A stretch of 37,891 nucleotides of DNA, taken from positions 1-37,891 of the forward strand of contig QCFX01000015.1 in the NCBI GenBank assembly GCA_003280105.1. Reading direction: 5' to 3'. The DNA comes from Prochlorococcus sp. AG-363-N20 (GTDB lineage Bacteria; Cyanobacteriota; Cyanobacteriia; PCC-6307; Cyanobiaceae). The position numbers were made by a program, and so were the translations under genes. The notes under the pieces are model-generated. The model worked only from the letters and a program-made list of their open reading frames with translations, was not told the DNA's origin and searched no databases. This document shows, one piece after another, positions 26,182 through 34,371 of this stretch; position 1 is the first letter of the stretch, and each line of letters starts with the position of its first letter.

Positions 26182-28017
26182 TCAATAATTAGCTCCAGTT
26201 CGTCTGTGATGTACTGCTGTTGTACCTTCTGAATCTAGAACTTTGCCATTTTTGATCTCTGCATATATCACCCAATGATCACCACATTCCATACGCTCTT
26301 TTACGCATCCTTCAAGCCATGCGAGTGCTGTTGGAAGAATAGGTTGACCGGCTGGAGTTGTTTCGAGGTGTAAGCCTTCTAACCGATCGGCCCCCGGCTC
26401 AAATGGTTGAAGAAATTGCTTCATTAATTGGTTATGACGTCCAGCTGCTAGGACGTTGATAGTGAAGGTGTCACCTCTATGTAGGAGTGCCCCGACGGCT
26501 CTATCTTTTGCAACAGCAATACTGATCCCAGGAGGATTGAAACTAGCTTGACTGACCCAACTCGCTATCATTGCTCCACTTATTGCATCTTCTTCACTAA
26601 CTTTTCGTGCGGTTAATACACAGAGAGATCCGACGACCCTCCCTAGTGCTAATACAGCAGGTTCACTACGACTTGCACTCATACCACCTGTTGAACGACG
26701 AAGGTGACGTTTTTGTTTTTTGATAAGTTCTCTTCCAAAGATAGTTCCAGTTTCTTCAAGAGTTTTAACCATTGCTTTGTCTGGGCTGAACTTCACTTTG
26801 ATTGGTTTAAAACCAAATTTGAAGCCACCATCACGAAGTTTGGTCTCTAAAAGATCCAAGGCTTCGCCGCTCCAGCCATAACTACCAAATATGCCTATGG
26901 GTTTTTCTCTATCTCCTTCAGCAAGTAGAGTCCCTAGTGCGGAGATAATAGGCGTTGGTGCATGTCCTCCTAGTGTAGGAGAACCAATCAGGTAGGCATC
27001 TGCTTCTTTTATTGCTTGTATCAACTCACTGCTAGGAGCAAATTCGCAGTTCAAGCTATTTACTCTAATGCCGGTTCGTCCAAGCCCAGTTGCTAGGGCA
27101 TCAGCAATGGCTGCAGTATTCCCATATGCACTTGCAAATAATAAAACTACGCTAACTAAAGCCTTGTGTTGGCTTTCCCCCCATCTTCGATAGTCATTTA
27201 ATAAACTTCGCCAACTTGTATCGATAGCTGGACCATGTCCAGGGGCAATGGTTCGAATGTCTAGCTCTTCAAGTTTCTCGACAAGTGTTGCCACCTGATT
27301 TTCCATCGGTGCCATTAAACAATCATAAAAGTGACGTCTTTCCTCTTCGGTACTACTTCTGTTCGACTCTGCCCAGTCTTGTGTACATATATGCGCGGCA
27401 AAAAGCTTGTCGCTCATTAATAGCCCTAGTCCCTCTTCAAAGGCAAGTAGTCCACCTGGCCATCTAGGAGTAGGTGCAGTTAGTAATTTCAACTTATAGT
27501 GGCTACCAATGCATAATTCTTCTTCTTGCTTAATGATCTTTAATTTTGGAAAAGGAGGCTCGTCCAGACTATACTTTTGATCGTTTTGAGGAACAGGCTT
27601 TTGTTGCATCCATAGCTCTTTTAATAACTTCCCCCCTGCATTTGAACTTATCAACTCAAGATTTATATAAGCTGCCTTTAACTTTTTTAAAAGTTTAACC
27701 CGATTAGGATTTACATGCCCTACTACTACTTTTATAGGTAGAGAAGTGTCTTGGATAAATTTTGCGAGTTCTGGCATAAAGACATCACTATATATATCTC
27801 CAGGAGGGTGAACTAGCACGACTGCTTTAGTTCCTCCTTGAGAATTATTATCGTTAGTAAATAAGAAGCTATTATCTGTACTTCCTCTTTCAAGAGCATA
27901 TTCAACTTCAAACCGTATCCGTTTAGGACTAAGGACGCGAAGACTTTTGAGCCCAGGCTCTATAGGAATAGTTACTACTTGTAATTGCCTAGCTTTATTT
28001 TCAGTGGAATGTTTCAT
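26182..28017 (-). CDS. flv1: Flv1-type flavodiiron protein with altered iron ligands
   Basis: Flv1 works with Flv3 in reducing O2 to water with electrons from photosystem I, without making superoxide. The 611-residue protein has a beta-lactamase-like domain (1-~260), a flavodoxin domain (~280-420) and a C-terminal flavin reductase domain (~450-600). The iron ligand motif HxExDH is HVNPNR at residues 101-106, and PRWP replaces the usual HWP, so several ligands are lost. This is the hallmark of Flv1/Flv2-type subunits. The ATG overlaps the flv3 stop by one base. Confidence 0.9.
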   Translation of the reverse strand: MKHSTENKARQLQVVTIPIEPGLKSLRVLSPKRIRFEVEYALERGSTDNSFLFTNDNNSQGGTKAVVLVHPPGDIYSDVFMPELAKFIQDTSLPIKVVVGHVNPNRVKLLKKLKAAYINLELISSNAGGKLLKELWMQQKPVPQNDQKYSLDEPPFPKLKIIKQEEELCIGSHYKLKLLTAPTPRWPGGLLAFEEGLGLLMSDKLFAAHICTQDWAESNRSSTEEERRHFYDCLMAPMENQVATLVEKLEELDIRTIAPGHGPAIDTSWRSLLNDYRRWGESQHKALVSVVLLFASAYGNTAAIADALATGLGRTGIRVNSLNCEFAPSSELIQAIKEADAYLIGSPTLGGHAPTPIISALGTLLAEGDREKPIGIFGSYGWSGEALDLLETKLRDGGFKFGFKPIKVKFSPDKAMVKTLEETGTIFGRELIKKQKRHLRRSTGGMSASRSEPAVLALGRVVGSLCVLTARKVSEEDAISGAMIASWVSQASFNPPGISIAVAKDRAVGALLHRGDTFTINVLAAGRHNQLMKQFLQPFEPGADRLEGLHLETTPAGQPILPTALAWLEGCVKERMECGDHWVIYAEIKNGKVLDSEGTTAVHHRRTGANY

Positions 28018-29792
28018 TAGTAGTGATTACCAACTTTTCGATGATGTACGGCTGTTGTCCCTTCTGTATCAGCGACATTTCCTTGTTCAACAATTGCATA
28101 AATTATCCAATGGTCTGGACCTTCTAGCCTTTGTGAAACTTTGCAGTCCAGAAATGCAAGCGCTTCTGAAAGGACTGGACCACCTTTTGCGATGTCTTCC
28201 AAAATGTTTACTCCTGAGAAGCGATTGGCACCAGGAGGAAAGCGTTTAAGAAAATGCCTCAACAGGTGTTGGTAATTTTCTTCTTTTAGAATATTCACTA
28301 CAAAATGATCGCCAATTTGCATGAATGTCTCAATTGCTCTGTCTTTTGCAACAGCAACTGTTAAACCTGGCGGATTGAAACTTGCTTGACTAAGCCAACT
28401 TGCAACCATTGCACTACTTCTTTTGCTCTTTCCATCAATTTGACTAGCGGTGACGATATAGAGACCACCACTTAATCGCCCAAGCGCTTTATCAAGATCA
28501 CCATCTAAGCTCTTCATTGCTGCAATACTCTTGTTCTTATTTAGTAATTGCCCTAAGTCAGTCCCTGCTTCTTCAAAACGTTGGTATGTTTTGCTATTAG
28601 GAATTTCTTTAACACGTAGAGGAGAGAAAGCTTCTTTCTGACCTAGACTTCGTAATTGACTTGCTAAAGAGTCGATAGGTTCATCATTGCCTCCAAAAGC
28701 ATCGTAGACAGCGATCCATTGCTTTTGATTCAGTGCTGCAAGTAATGTGCCTACTGAGTTCCGGATCTCGGTATCTGCTTGATTAGGCCATGTTGGAACT
28801 ATAACTGCTTTAGCTTCGTTAACAATTGCACCTAATTCTTGTGCATCAGTTGCTCTTAAATCTAAGAGTTGTACCTGTGCTCCTGCTTTGCCTATGCCAT
28901 GTGCCAATGCTTGACTTAGGCGATCACAATATCCGTATTGACTGAGATAACAAACTGCGACATAGCTTTCACCTTTACTCCGTTGACTACTCCATTCGCG
29001 ATAATTATTTGTCCATAGTTCTAAATTATGCCTTAATAAAGGGCCATGCCCCACGGCTATTGTCTCAATTGATGGCAATGCATCTATTCTTTTTAGTGCT
29101 TGTAAAACACTTCTTGCATTGGGTCCCATGAGACATTCGTAATAGAATTTAAAATCAGGGGAAATGACATCAGGATCTTGATCAAAGAGTTCTTCTGAGC
29201 AGTAATGAAGTCCGAAAGCATCACATGTGTAAAGAGTTTTTGTACCATAATCAAAAGAAAATATTGTATCGGGCCAATGCAAATTAGGTGCACTTAGAAA
29301 CTCTAATTTGTGCTGTATTCCGCTTGATGGATTTTTACCTAAATCCAATTCATCTCCACTTTTAATAGCAGTTGATTTAAAAGGCTTGTGTACTTGATCT
29401 TTGAGAAATTGAATTGCTACTTTTGACGCATAAATTTCGATATCAGGGTTGAGAGTTAATAAATCAGCTATTAGTCCAGAATGATCTGGTTCAGTATGGC
29501 TAACTATTAAGTAGTCGATTTCCTTGGGAGCAACTTGTTTTATGAGTGCATTGAACCAACTGTCTTTGAATTTGAGGTGACTAGTATCAATGAGTGCAGT
29601 TCGAGATCCTTTGATAAGAAAGCTGTTGTAGGTAGTTCCATTTCGAAGACCAAATTCAATATCAAAACGGCTGCGATTCCAGTCAAGTGATCGAATTGTG
29701 AAGGTATCCTCTCCGATTCTTTCGGATTGTAAGGTTAGTTTTTGCTCGTTAGTCTCTTCATTCATGGTGGCCGTTGTCTGAATCTCTGTCAT
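28017..29792 (-). CDS. flv3: Flv3-type flavodiiron protein with canonical iron ligands
   Basis: Flv3 is the partner of Flv1. The 591-residue protein has the same three domains. The diiron site is complete: HTEPDH at residues 99-104, LHWPD, YTCDAFG and VGHGP all carry the expected His, Glu and Asp residues. The C-terminal flavin reductase domain includes SWLSQASFNPPGLTVAVAKDRA, nearly the same as in flv1. I use the ATG at 29792; a TTG at 29807 is also in frame. A TATAAA box on the minus strand at 29816-29821 may serve it. Confidence 0.92.
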   Translation of the reverse strand: MTEIQTTATMNEETNEQKLTLQSERIGEDTFTIRSLDWNRSRFDIEFGLRNGTTYNSFLIKGSRTALIDTSHLKFKDSWFNALIKQVAPKEIDYLIVSHTEPDHSGLIADLLTLNPDIEIYASKVAIQFLKDQVHKPFKSTAIKSGDELDLGKNPSSGIQHKLEFLSAPNLHWPDTIFSFDYGTKTLYTCDAFGLHYCSEELFDQDPDVISPDFKFYYECLMGPNARSVLQALKRIDALPSIETIAVGHGPLLRHNLELWTNNYREWSSQRSKGESYVAVCYLSQYGYCDRLSQALAHGIGKAGAQVQLLDLRATDAQELGAIVNEAKAVIVPTWPNQADTEIRNSVGTLLAALNQKQWIAVYDAFGGNDEPIDSLASQLRSLGQKEAFSPLRVKEIPNSKTYQRFEEAGTDLGQLLNKNKSIAAMKSLDGDLDKALGRLSGGLYIVTASQIDGKSKRSSAMVASWLSQASFNPPGLTVAVAKDRAIETFMQIGDHFVVNILKEENYQHLLRHFLKRFPPGANRFSGVNILEDIAKGGPVLSEALAFLDCKVSQRLEGPDHWIIYAIVEQGNVADTEGTTAVHHRKVGNHY

Positions 29793-29815
29793 GGAAGCTT
29801 CGACCAATACTTGAC

Positions 29816-29821
29816 TTTATA
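29816..29821 (-). promoter_or_regulatory. candidate -10 box for the flv3-flv1 operon
   Basis: The minus strand reads TATAAA here, about 24 bases before the flv3 ATG. No good -35 box is found. It lies in the 59-base gap between the TRAP transporter genes and flv3 and suggests that flv3 can be transcribed apart from them. Weak evidence. Confidence 0.3.
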
Positions 29822-29851
29822 AGGTGAGTTGGAAATTATGTGGCTTCTAGC

Positions 29852-31222
29852 TTAGGACCAAGATAAATTTGGAAGCCAATTCACAAGGCTAGGAGCAATA
29901 ATTATGAGACACAACACCCCAATTTGCAGGGCAACGAAAGGTAATGCACCCTTATAGATTTCTCTGGTTTTGATTGATTTTGGTGCAACTCCTCGGAGAT
30001 AAAACAAAGCGAAACCAAAAGGAGGGGTTAAAAAGGAAGTTTGAAGATTGGCTCCAATCACTACACCTAGCCAAACAAGAGCATCAGGTCCTAGAAGCTC
30101 TCTTGCTGTGGGCAATAGTAAAGGTACGGCAATAAAGGCAATTTCAAAGAAATCTATAAAAAACCCTAAAAGGAAAATAATTAACATGCTAAATACCATG
30201 AAACCAATTTTTCCACCTGGAAGGCTAAGTAAAACATTGCCTATTAGATCATCTCCTCCAATACCACGAAAAACCAAACTAAAAGCTGTTGAGCCAATTA
30301 AAATAGCCATCACCATAGAGGTGGTTCTTAGAGTATCGTCACAAACTTTTGAGAGAGCTTTACGGCTGAAACCTCCATATTTTGAGGCAAGCCCCATAGC
30401 GCCAATTGCTCCTAATGTGCCTGCCTCCGTTGGTGTTGCAATCCCAAAAAAAATACTTCCTAATACCACTAGGATTAAACCAAGTGGAGGAATCATTATT
30501 TGCAGAAGTTGTGTGAGTTCACTTGGAATTAAAGGAATTATTTCTTGTTGTGGCGCTAATTCTGGTTTAATTGCGCTAATGATCAGTATGTAAAGAGCAA
30601 ATGCACTGGCCATCAGTATTCCTGGGATAAGTGATCCCAGGAATAAATCTCCAACAGAAACCCCGAGTTGATCTCCTAATACAACTAAAACAATACTTGG
30701 AGGGATAATTTGCCCAAGCGTTCCTGATGCTGCAATTACTCCGGTTGCCAGAGAACGGTCATATCCTGCTTTTAGCATTGCTGGTAGAGAGATTAGCCCC
30801 ATCGTTGTAACTGTTGCGGCGACTACCCCTGTCGTTGCGGCTAGTAATGAGCCAACAATTACAACTGCAAGAGCTAACCCACCACGTAGTCGCCCTAATA
30901 GTTTCCCCATACTCTCTAGTAGCCGTTCTGCGATTCCAGATGTTTCCAACATTGAGCCCATAAAGATAAACGCAGGAATCGCGAGCAATGTGAAGTTGCT
31001 CATGATGCCAACGATTCTTTGGGGGAGAGCAGTTACAAAATTTGGATTAATTTCACCTAGTGCTATGCCCAGAAGGGAAAAGAGTACTGCAACTCCACCT
31101 AGGCAAAATGCGACTGGATAGCCGCTCAAAAGCACTATCACTAGAGACAAAAACATCCCTGGGGCTAGTATTAAGCTTGGGTCGAAACTGATTACATAAC
31201 CAAGTAGTTCAATTTCAACCAC
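29852..31222 (-). CDS. TRAP transporter large permease (DctM-type)
   Basis: This is the large membrane subunit of a tripartite ATP-independent periplasmic transporter, driven by an ion gradient. The 456-residue protein has about 12 hydrophobic helices, with GIIPPS-like motifs (TLGQIIPPSIVLVVLG) and a conserved GVVIGANLQTSFLTPPFGFALFY near the end. I prefer the GTG at 31222, because GAGG stands 8 bases upstream; this overlaps the end of the small permease by 8 bases. A TTG at 31240 is the longer option. Confidence 0.92.
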   Translation of the reverse strand: MVEIELLGYVISFDPSLILAPGMFLSLVIVLLSGYPVAFCLGGVAVLFSLLGIALGEINPNFVTALPQRIVGIMSNFTLLAIPAFIFMGSMLETSGIAERLLESMGKLLGRLRGGLALAVVIVGSLLAATTGVVAATVTTMGLISLPAMLKAGYDRSLATGVIAASGTLGQIIPPSIVLVVLGDQLGVSVGDLFLGSLIPGILMASAFALYILIISAIKPELAPQQEIIPLIPSELTQLLQIMIPPLGLILVVLGSIFFGIATPTEAGTLGAIGAMGLASKYGGFSRKALSKVCDDTLRTTSMVMAILIGSTAFSLVFRGIGGDDLIGNVLLSLPGGKIGFMVFSMLIIFLLGFFIDFFEIAFIAVPLLLPTARELLGPDALVWLGVVIGANLQTSFLTPPFGFALFYLRGVAPKSIKTREIYKGALPFVALQIGVLCLIIIAPSLVNWLPNLSWS

Positions 31223-31784
31223 GGTTGTTTCCTCTATCAAAGGTCTCTTTTGACTCTTTGAATAAGGCTGGGTTTTGGAGCCTTAACCAGTTTTTAATTG
31301 CCTCAGAAATTCCTTGTAAGGCCAACAACAGAAAACCTATTGGAATTAGCGTTTTTATCCAATAACGTGGCAATCCATTTGGGTCAGGCGAGATTTCACC
31401 GATTGCCCAAGAATGGATGGTTGGTTCAATTGAAATAGCCATAACTCCTAGAGCAAATGGTAAGAGCAAAACAAGAGTCCCTAAAAGCTCTACCTTTGCT
31501 TTTCGTTGCTCCCCCCAACGCCCTTGCAATACATCTACTCGGACATGCCCTTGACGTTGGAGCGTCCACCCCAACCCCAGGAGAAAAACCATATCAAATA
31601 GGTACCATTGGCCTTCAATCAGTCCATTAGAGCTGAGATTATGTCCAATGGCTACTCCGACATATCTTCCTATGACATTCCACAACCCTAATCCCAGCAT
31701 TAACAAAACTGCCCAACGCGCAATAATTGCGACGCTTTGATTGAGCATATCTAGTTGATTAGCAATTTTTAGCCACTTTTTCAT
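31215..31784 (-). CDS. TRAP transporter small permease (DctQ-type)
   Basis: This is the small membrane subunit of the TRAP transporter, 189 residues with four hydrophobic segments, as in DctQ proteins: IIARWAVLLMLGLGLWNVIG, WYLFDMVFLLGLGWTLQRQGHVRVDVL (the characteristic HVRVD motif), VELLGTLVLLLPFALGVMAI, and IKTLIPIGFLLLALQGISE. Its ATG overlaps the stop of the binding protein by 4 bases (ATGA), and its own end overlaps the large permease, so all three are coupled. Confidence 0.93.
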   Translation of the reverse strand: MKKWLKIANQLDMLNQSVAIIARWAVLLMLGLGLWNVIGRYVGVAIGHNLSSNGLIEGQWYLFDMVFLLGLGWTLQRQGHVRVDVLQGRWGEQRKAKVELLGTLVLLLPFALGVMAISIEPTIHSWAIGEISPDPNGLPRYWIKTLIPIGFLLLALQGISEAIKNWLRLQNPALFKESKETFDRGNNRG

Positions 31785-32902
31785 ACCTTTATTTCTTTAT
31801 GTCCATAGGTAAATCGAGAAAGAGAAAACTCGTTCACTTTGTTCCATGACTGAACCTCATTTCTAAATGCTTGCCATTGGAAAAAGAGTTTCCTAAAGCT
31901 TGGATCTTTAGCTGATATATCGCCATATAGTTGAAACGCAGCTTCTTTGGCTGATTGAAGAATTTCCTGACTATAAGGAACTAATTCTGTTCCGCCTGAT
32001 ATTAGTCTTTGTAGAGCAGAACCATTCAGCATGTCGTATCTGCTCAACATCGTTAAATTTGCTTCGTAGCAAGCTGTATTGAAAATAGCTTTGTACTGGG
32101 TTGGCAATTTTCCCCAAGCTTTTTTGTTGACTAAAGCATTGAGGGTTGGTCCTGGCTCCCACCATCCTGGGTAGTAATAGAACTTTGCTGCTCGTGCAAA
32201 ACCTAGTTTTTCATCATCGTAAGGCCCTGTCCACTCAGCGGCGTCTATAGCACCGCGATCTAGAGCTAAATAAACTTCGCCACCTGGCAGTACTTGAACA
32301 TTGACGCCTAGTTGAGCCATCACTTCACCACCTAGTCCAGGTATGCGCATTTTTAATCCCTGAAGTGATTGAAGACCTTCTAGCTTTTGTTTAAACCATC
32401 CACCCATTTGTGCTCCTGTATTGCCTGCAGGAAAACTGATAACTCCAAAATCAGCAAAAATTTGATTTAAGGCTTCTTGACCACCAGCTTGATATAACCA
32501 AGCATTTTGTTGTTGAGCTGTTAAGCCGAAGGGGACTGAAGTTCCAAAGGCAAAAGAAGGATTTTTCCCTTTGTAGTAATAGCTGGCTGTATGACCACAC
32601 TCGACTGAGCCTGCCTGTACGGCATCTAGTACTTCTAGCCCTGGAACAATTTCTCCTGCAGCATAAGGTTTGATTTGAAAATTGCCCCCACTTAATGCGT
32701 TAACACGTTGGCTGATGGTTTCAGCGCCTCCATAGATGGTGTCTAGAGAGATGGGCCAACTGGTCGCCATTCTCCAGCGAATTTGTGGCAACCCTGTAGG
32801 ACTTTGATTGTTTTCTCTACGAATTGTGCATGAACTGAGAAAGCCAGCCCCTGCAGCAGCTAAGCCTGTTGCACCAGAACTTAATAATCTTCTTCGCTTC
32901 AT
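31781..32902 (-). CDS. TRAP transporter periplasmic binding protein (DctP family, TakP-like)
   Basis: This subunit catches the solute in the periplasm. The 373-residue protein starts MKRRRLLSSGATGL, a twin-arginine-like signal, and has a cysteine at FLSSC that could be a lipoprotein site. The body contains WRMATSWPISLDTIYGGAETI and YLALDRGAIDAAEWTGPYDDEKLGF, which match the branch of DctP proteins that includes TakP and the mannitol/chloroaromatic annotations. In Synechocystis a related system (Gtr) takes up glutamate. The substrate here is not known. Confidence 0.9.
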   Translation of the reverse strand: MKRRRLLSSGATGLAAAGAGFLSSCTIRRENNQSPTGLPQIRWRMATSWPISLDTIYGGAETISQRVNALSGGNFQIKPYAAGEIVPGLEVLDAVQAGSVECGHTASYYYKGKNPSFAFGTSVPFGLTAQQQNAWLYQAGGQEALNQIFADFGVISFPAGNTGAQMGGWFKQKLEGLQSLQGLKMRIPGLGGEVMAQLGVNVQVLPGGEVYLALDRGAIDAAEWTGPYDDEKLGFARAAKFYYYPGWWEPGPTLNALVNKKAWGKLPTQYKAIFNTACYEANLTMLSRYDMLNGSALQRLISGGTELVPYSQEILQSAKEAAFQLYGDISAKDPSFRKLFFQWQAFRNEVQSWNKVNEFSLSRFTYGHKEIKV

Positions 32903-32905
32903 GCC

Positions 32906-32911
32906 ACTCCT
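32906..32911 (-). promoter_or_regulatory. Ribosome binding site of the TRAP binding-protein gene
   Basis: On the minus strand AGGAGT stands 3 bases before the ATG at 32902. It is one of the few strong Shine-Dalgarno sequences in this window and supports this start and high translation of the binding protein. Confidence 0.6.
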
Positions 32912-32933
32912 AATTTAATTGGATCTTACGAGA

Positions 32934-32963
32934 TTTATGGAATGCTTCGTTCAACTCCATAAA
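32934..32963. repeat. Inverted repeat upstream of the TRAP operon
   Basis: TTTATGGA at 32934-32941 and TCCATAAA at 32956-32963 are exact complements, separated by 14 bases. The repeat lies in the 96-base gap between the MEKHLA gene and the TRAP operon. No T-run follows on the minus strand, so an operator or attenuator for the TRAP genes is more likely than a terminator. A CTTTTAAAAG palindrome lies at 32975-32984. Confidence 0.35.
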
Positions 32964-32998
32964 AGTTATTTTCTCTTTTAAAAGTTTGTGCATTTGTT

Positions 32999-33475
32999 TT
33001 AGAGCTTTCTCCAACTCGTGAAAGTTGCCCCTTGACCGTAAGCATTCCCTTCAGCATCCAATAAGGTCCATATACGAGCGTTTTTGATCATGAATTTTTC
33101 CCCTTCACTATTAATTCTTATACCTTGATAATTCTCAATACTTTGTTTTTGGATCGCTTGACCCAAGCTTATTTCTCGCTCTTTCTGGGCTTCAGCAGGA
33201 GCAGTTAGTCTTGACGGCATTCCTATCATTTCTTCCCAACGTCTACCCCAAAGTTGGAGTGCTGCAGCATTTACATAAATTAAGCAGGGGTCTTTCTTAT
33301 TATCATGAGCCATTACTGGACTAGGCATTAAAAAGAGCTCTTCTCCTTTGCCCCTATTTAAAGCAAATTTTCTGTCAAAGCAGAGGAGTGCCTCGTTAAA
33401 TGCATTCTCGTATGAGATTAAAAGAAGCTTTGCTATAGCTAATGTTTTTTTTGTAAGCCAGGGACAATCACTCAC
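32999..33475 (-). CDS. MEKHLA-domain (PAS-like) protein
   Basis: The MEKHLA domain is a PAS-like sensor module first noted in plant HD-Zip III factors and common in cyanobacteria as a stand-alone protein. The 158-residue product shows LIYVNAAALQLWGRRWEEMIGMPSRLTAP followed by AEAQKEREISL, the domain core, and ends QGATFTSWRKL. No output domain is attached, so it must act through a partner or as a ligand sensor. The start is GTG at 33475, overlapping the SWIM gene by 8 bases, so it is the third gene of the SNF2 - SWIM - MEKHLA operon. Confidence 0.85.
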   Translation of the reverse strand: MSDCPWLTKKTLAIAKLLLISYENAFNEALLCFDRKFALNRGKGEELFLMPSPVMAHDNKKDPCLIYVNAAALQLWGRRWEEMIGMPSRLTAPAEAQKEREISLGQAIQKQSIENYQGIRINSEGEKFMIKNARIWTLLDAEGNAYGQGATFTSWRKL

Positions 33476-34367
33476 CGGCTGTCATGGCTTGGAGCATTGC
33501 TTGCTGAGCTAATACCTGTCCTTGCTCATGAAGGTGAGCAAGGAATTTTTGACCTGCTTCTGGAAATTGGGGATCTTCTGCAAGGGGCAGATCCCCAGCG
33601 GAGTGCAATCCTGTATCTCCTCCCAGCGCAGGAGTAATAACGACTAAATCAGCATTTAAGTTCCCTTCATATTTCCACCAAAGAGTAGGTTCAATAATGG
33701 CTGGATGAGCTGAAATAGGCACGTGATTTTTATGAATTTTTTGGTCAACAAGACTCGTCGTATTTTCTGTAGCTTTCGCAATATTTGCTAAAATTTCTCG
33801 TCGTTGTTCAGCAAGATCTTCTAGTAACTTGCTTCTTGTTCGACCTCTTAATTGAAAGAGAACAAAAGGATCTTCTCTAAAACGATCACCCATTAAGAAA
33901 TAAATAGCACTGATATGTTTACAAGGATTGGCTTTGTCAGGACAATTGCATTCGCTTCTAACTTCTTGAAGTTTGAATGGGAATAGTCGACGTCCACTCG
34001 CAGCAAAAGCTCTTTCAATATCAGCTGGCATAATTCCTGCAAGTAGCTGCGCTGACCAGCGTGCTTTCTGAGTGAGCGCTTCGAGCACATATCCCCAATC
34101 TTCATCATTTAAAACATCAAGCCAAAGTTTTACTTTGTAGGGATCTTCTCCAGTCCCTTGAACTCGAGCATGCACTCTTCTTCCTTCAAATCTTATAGAG
34201 GTAACATTGCCTTCTCTTGCATAGGCCCAGGCACGTTCTAGTCGTTTTTTAAATCGATATGAGTTTATTAGCTCCATCCATTGTTCTACCCACCATGGTT
34301 GTTCCCCTAACCCTTTATCGCTTAATGCAGTTGTTATGTCTGAGTTGTTATTAGATGGACTTGTCAT
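33468..34367 (-). CDS. SWIM zinc-finger protein
   Basis: SWIM domains are CxCx(n)CxH zinc-binding modules found with SNF2 ATPases. The 299-residue protein has the SWIM motif CNCPDKANPCKHISAIYF near residue 145-165, after a strand-rich domain with RVHARVQGTGEDPYKVKLWLDVL. The C-terminal third (ADLVVITPALGGDTGL, PQFPEAGQKFLAHL) is less clear. The ATG at 34367 leaves 4 bases to the end of the SNF2 gene; a GTG at 34382 would overlap it. It probably binds DNA or the helicase; inferred from context. Confidence 0.88.
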   Translation of the reverse strand: MTSPSNNNSDITTALSDKGLGEQPWWVEQWMELINSYRFKKRLERAWAYAREGNVTSIRFEGRRVHARVQGTGEDPYKVKLWLDVLNDEDWGYVLEALTQKARWSAQLLAGIMPADIERAFAASGRRLFPFKLQEVRSECNCPDKANPCKHISAIYFLMGDRFREDPFVLFQLRGRTRSKLLEDLAEQRREILANIAKATENTTSLVDQKIHKNHVPISAHPAIIEPTLWWKYEGNLNADLVVITPALGGDTGLHSAGDLPLAEDPQFPEAGQKFLAHLHEQGQVLAQQAMLQAMTAGE

Positions 34368-34371
34368 AAGT

